A program made the position numbers and the translations under genes. The notes beneath the pieces were generated by a model. It did no database searches, had not been told where the DNA came from, and saw nothing but the letters and a program-made list of their open reading frames with translations. Below are positions 5,261-5,372 of a DNA stretch of 5,372 nt, piece after piece; position 1 is the first letter of the stretch, and the number at the start of each line of letters is the position of its first letter. Source of the DNA: a bacterium (lineage in GTDB: Bacteria > Actinomycetota > Acidimicrobiia > Acidimicrobiales > CATQHL01); contig JAPPKQ010000473.1 of the NCBI GenBank assembly GCA_028819945.1, positions 6,825 through 12,196 of the forward strand, in the 5' to 3' direction.

Positions 5261-5372
5261 CACCGCCGCTCGTGCAGGCCACCGGTCGCCGCAAGCGCGC
5301 CGTCGCCCGCGTCCGCGTCCGGCCGGGCGAGGGGCGCGTCACCATCAACGGGCGACAGATCGAGGACTACTT
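5257..5372 (+). CDS. rpsI: 30S ribosomal protein S9 (uS9), 5' part only
   Basis: S9 lies in the 30S head, and its C-terminal tail touches P-site tRNA. Only 38 full codons are present before the window ends, so the tail is not visible. They read [20 protein letters not shown], then [18 protein letters not shown], matching the family N terminus with its ATGRRK and TINGR motifs. ATG 5257 has AGGAG 6 bases ahead and overlaps the rplM stop (ATGA), so L13 and S9 are co-translated, as in the conserved rplM-rpsI pair of most bacteria. Confidence 0.95.
   Translation, partial: MTPPLVQATGRRKRAVARVRVRPGEGRVTINGRQIEDY

Overview
The window is a compact, GC-rich stretch of translation and transcription housekeeping genes, all on the + strand. 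The order is adk, infA, rpmJ, rpsM, rpsK, rpsD, rpoA, rplQ, truA, rplM, rpsI (rpsI cut by the window end). This is the 3' part of the bacterial spc/alpha ribosomal protein cluster, followed by the truA-rplM-rpsI block that commonly trails it in Gram-positive bacteria. Strong GC bias, GTG starts, a zinc-less S4, the short-LID adenylate kinase and the gene order fit an actinobacterium. An uncultured lineage near the Acidimicrobiia is plausible, but that placement is inference only.

Layout: bases 1-102 are an exact tandem repeat with a 47-bp unit, carrying a ribosome binding site and short overlapping reading frames that lead into adk (122-703). The usual map gene is absent after adk. Next come infA, apparently starting at CTG (738-962), rpmJ (1038-1151) and rpsM (1153-1536). 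A 105-bp gap with two strong hairpins precedes rpsK (1642-2034), which overlaps rpsD (2034-2651) by one base. rpoA (2668-3600), rplQ (3613-3966) and truA (3981-4754) follow closely. A 62-bp spacer with two hairpins and a promoter-like motif precedes rplM (4817-5260), which overlaps rpsI (5257 onward) in an ATGA.

The genes cover nucleotide supply (Adk), translation initiation (IF-1), ribosomal proteins of both subunits, the RNA polymerase alpha subunit and a tRNA pseudouridine synthase. The intact, family-length proteins and short spacers indicate one or a few polycistronic transcripts. Two sites, upstream of infA and rplM, share a GTA[G/T]CCT[G/T]GTG motif that looks like an actinobacterial -10 box, so internal promoters may supplement a distal one.

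I found no mobile element, CRISPR array, RNA gene, defence gene or new multi-gene system. The points worth a second look are the repeat at the window edge, the CTG start of infA, the missing map, the rpsM-rpsK structured spacer and the possible leaderless rplM promoter.
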